Shown here: piece by piece, positions 5,427 through 5,490 of the stretch
How the letters are laid out: each line of letters starts with the position of its first letter
How positions within the stretch are numbered: the first letter of the stretch is position 1
NCBI GenBank assembly: GCA_943325485.2
Contig: CALPPP020000101.1
Coordinates: 1 to 5,490, forward strand
Direction: 5' to 3'
DNA: 5,490 nucleotides
From: Rickettsia typhi
Lineage (GTDB): Bacteria > Pseudomonadota > Gammaproteobacteria > Burkholderiales > Burkholderiaceae_C
Program-made: the position numbers and the translations under genes
Notes under the pieces: generated by a model
What the model was told of the DNA's origin: nothing
The model's database searches: none
The model's input: the letters and a program-made list of their open reading frames with translations, nothing else

Positions 5427-5490
5427 TTATTTCTTGGCGGGCTTTTTGTCCGCGGCCTTGGCGTCAGGCGCTGCCGCTTTGGCATCGCAC
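5427..5490 (-). CDS. C-terminal end of an unidentified gene preceding livH (runs off window)
   Basis: Reading the minus strand in from the right edge, the frame ending at TAA 5427-5429 gives CDAKAAAPDAKAADKKPAKK, an alanine-, lysine- and proline-rich tail. It stops six bases before the livH start, so it belongs to the same operon. In this operon type the gene before livH is often the periplasmic binding protein, which is my best guess, but these 20 residues are low-complexity and cannot identify the family. The neighbouring spacing makes a real coding end likely. Confidence 0.55.
   Translation of the reverse strand, partial: CDAKAAAPDAKAADKKPAKK

Overview
The window looks like ordinary chromosome of a moderately GC-rich betaproteobacterium, probably Burkholderiales/Comamonadaceae. 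That placement is an inference from the protein style, base composition and gene packing; there is no rRNA or marker gene to confirm it. No RNA gene, insertion sequence, CRISPR array, phage gene or origin is visible.

Layout. (1) Bases 1-403 (+) hold the C-terminal end of a glycosyltransferase-like protein cut by the window edge. (2) After a 74-base gap with a possible promoter, 478-1905 (+) encodes a complete 475-residue FAD-linked 2-hydroxyacid dehydrogenase of the D-lactate dehydrogenase (cytochrome)/GlcD family. (3) Bases 1906-2165 lie between two convergent genes and are almost filled by repeats. Copies of a dispersed CGTCATTGCGAG...GAAGCAA repeat sit in opposite orientations on either side of a long imperfect hairpin, forming nested inverted repeats. 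(4) From 5490 down to 2166, all on the minus strand, runs a tightly packed operon. In transcription order it holds the last 20 codons of an unidentified gene, then livH, livM, livG and livF. These are the two permeases and two ATPases of a branched-chain/hydrophobic amino acid (HAAT-type) ABC importer.

How the parts work together. LivH and LivM should form the membrane channel and LivG and LivF the cytoplasmic ATPase pair. They would accept substrate from a periplasmic binding protein whose gene is not seen in full; the clipped gene at the right edge is a candidate. Gene junctions in the operon are +6, +3, -4 and -8 bases, which implies translational coupling. The substrate cannot be read from these subunits. 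The dehydrogenase is convergent with the transporter, so a shared pathway is possible but not shown.

The least ordinary features are the nested-repeat junction, the odd nucleotide-binding motifs of the two ATPases (LPGGL in LivG; Glu and Gln at the Q-loop and switch positions of LivF), and a LivF that ends early, eight bases before the repeat block. I see no convincing undescribed system here.
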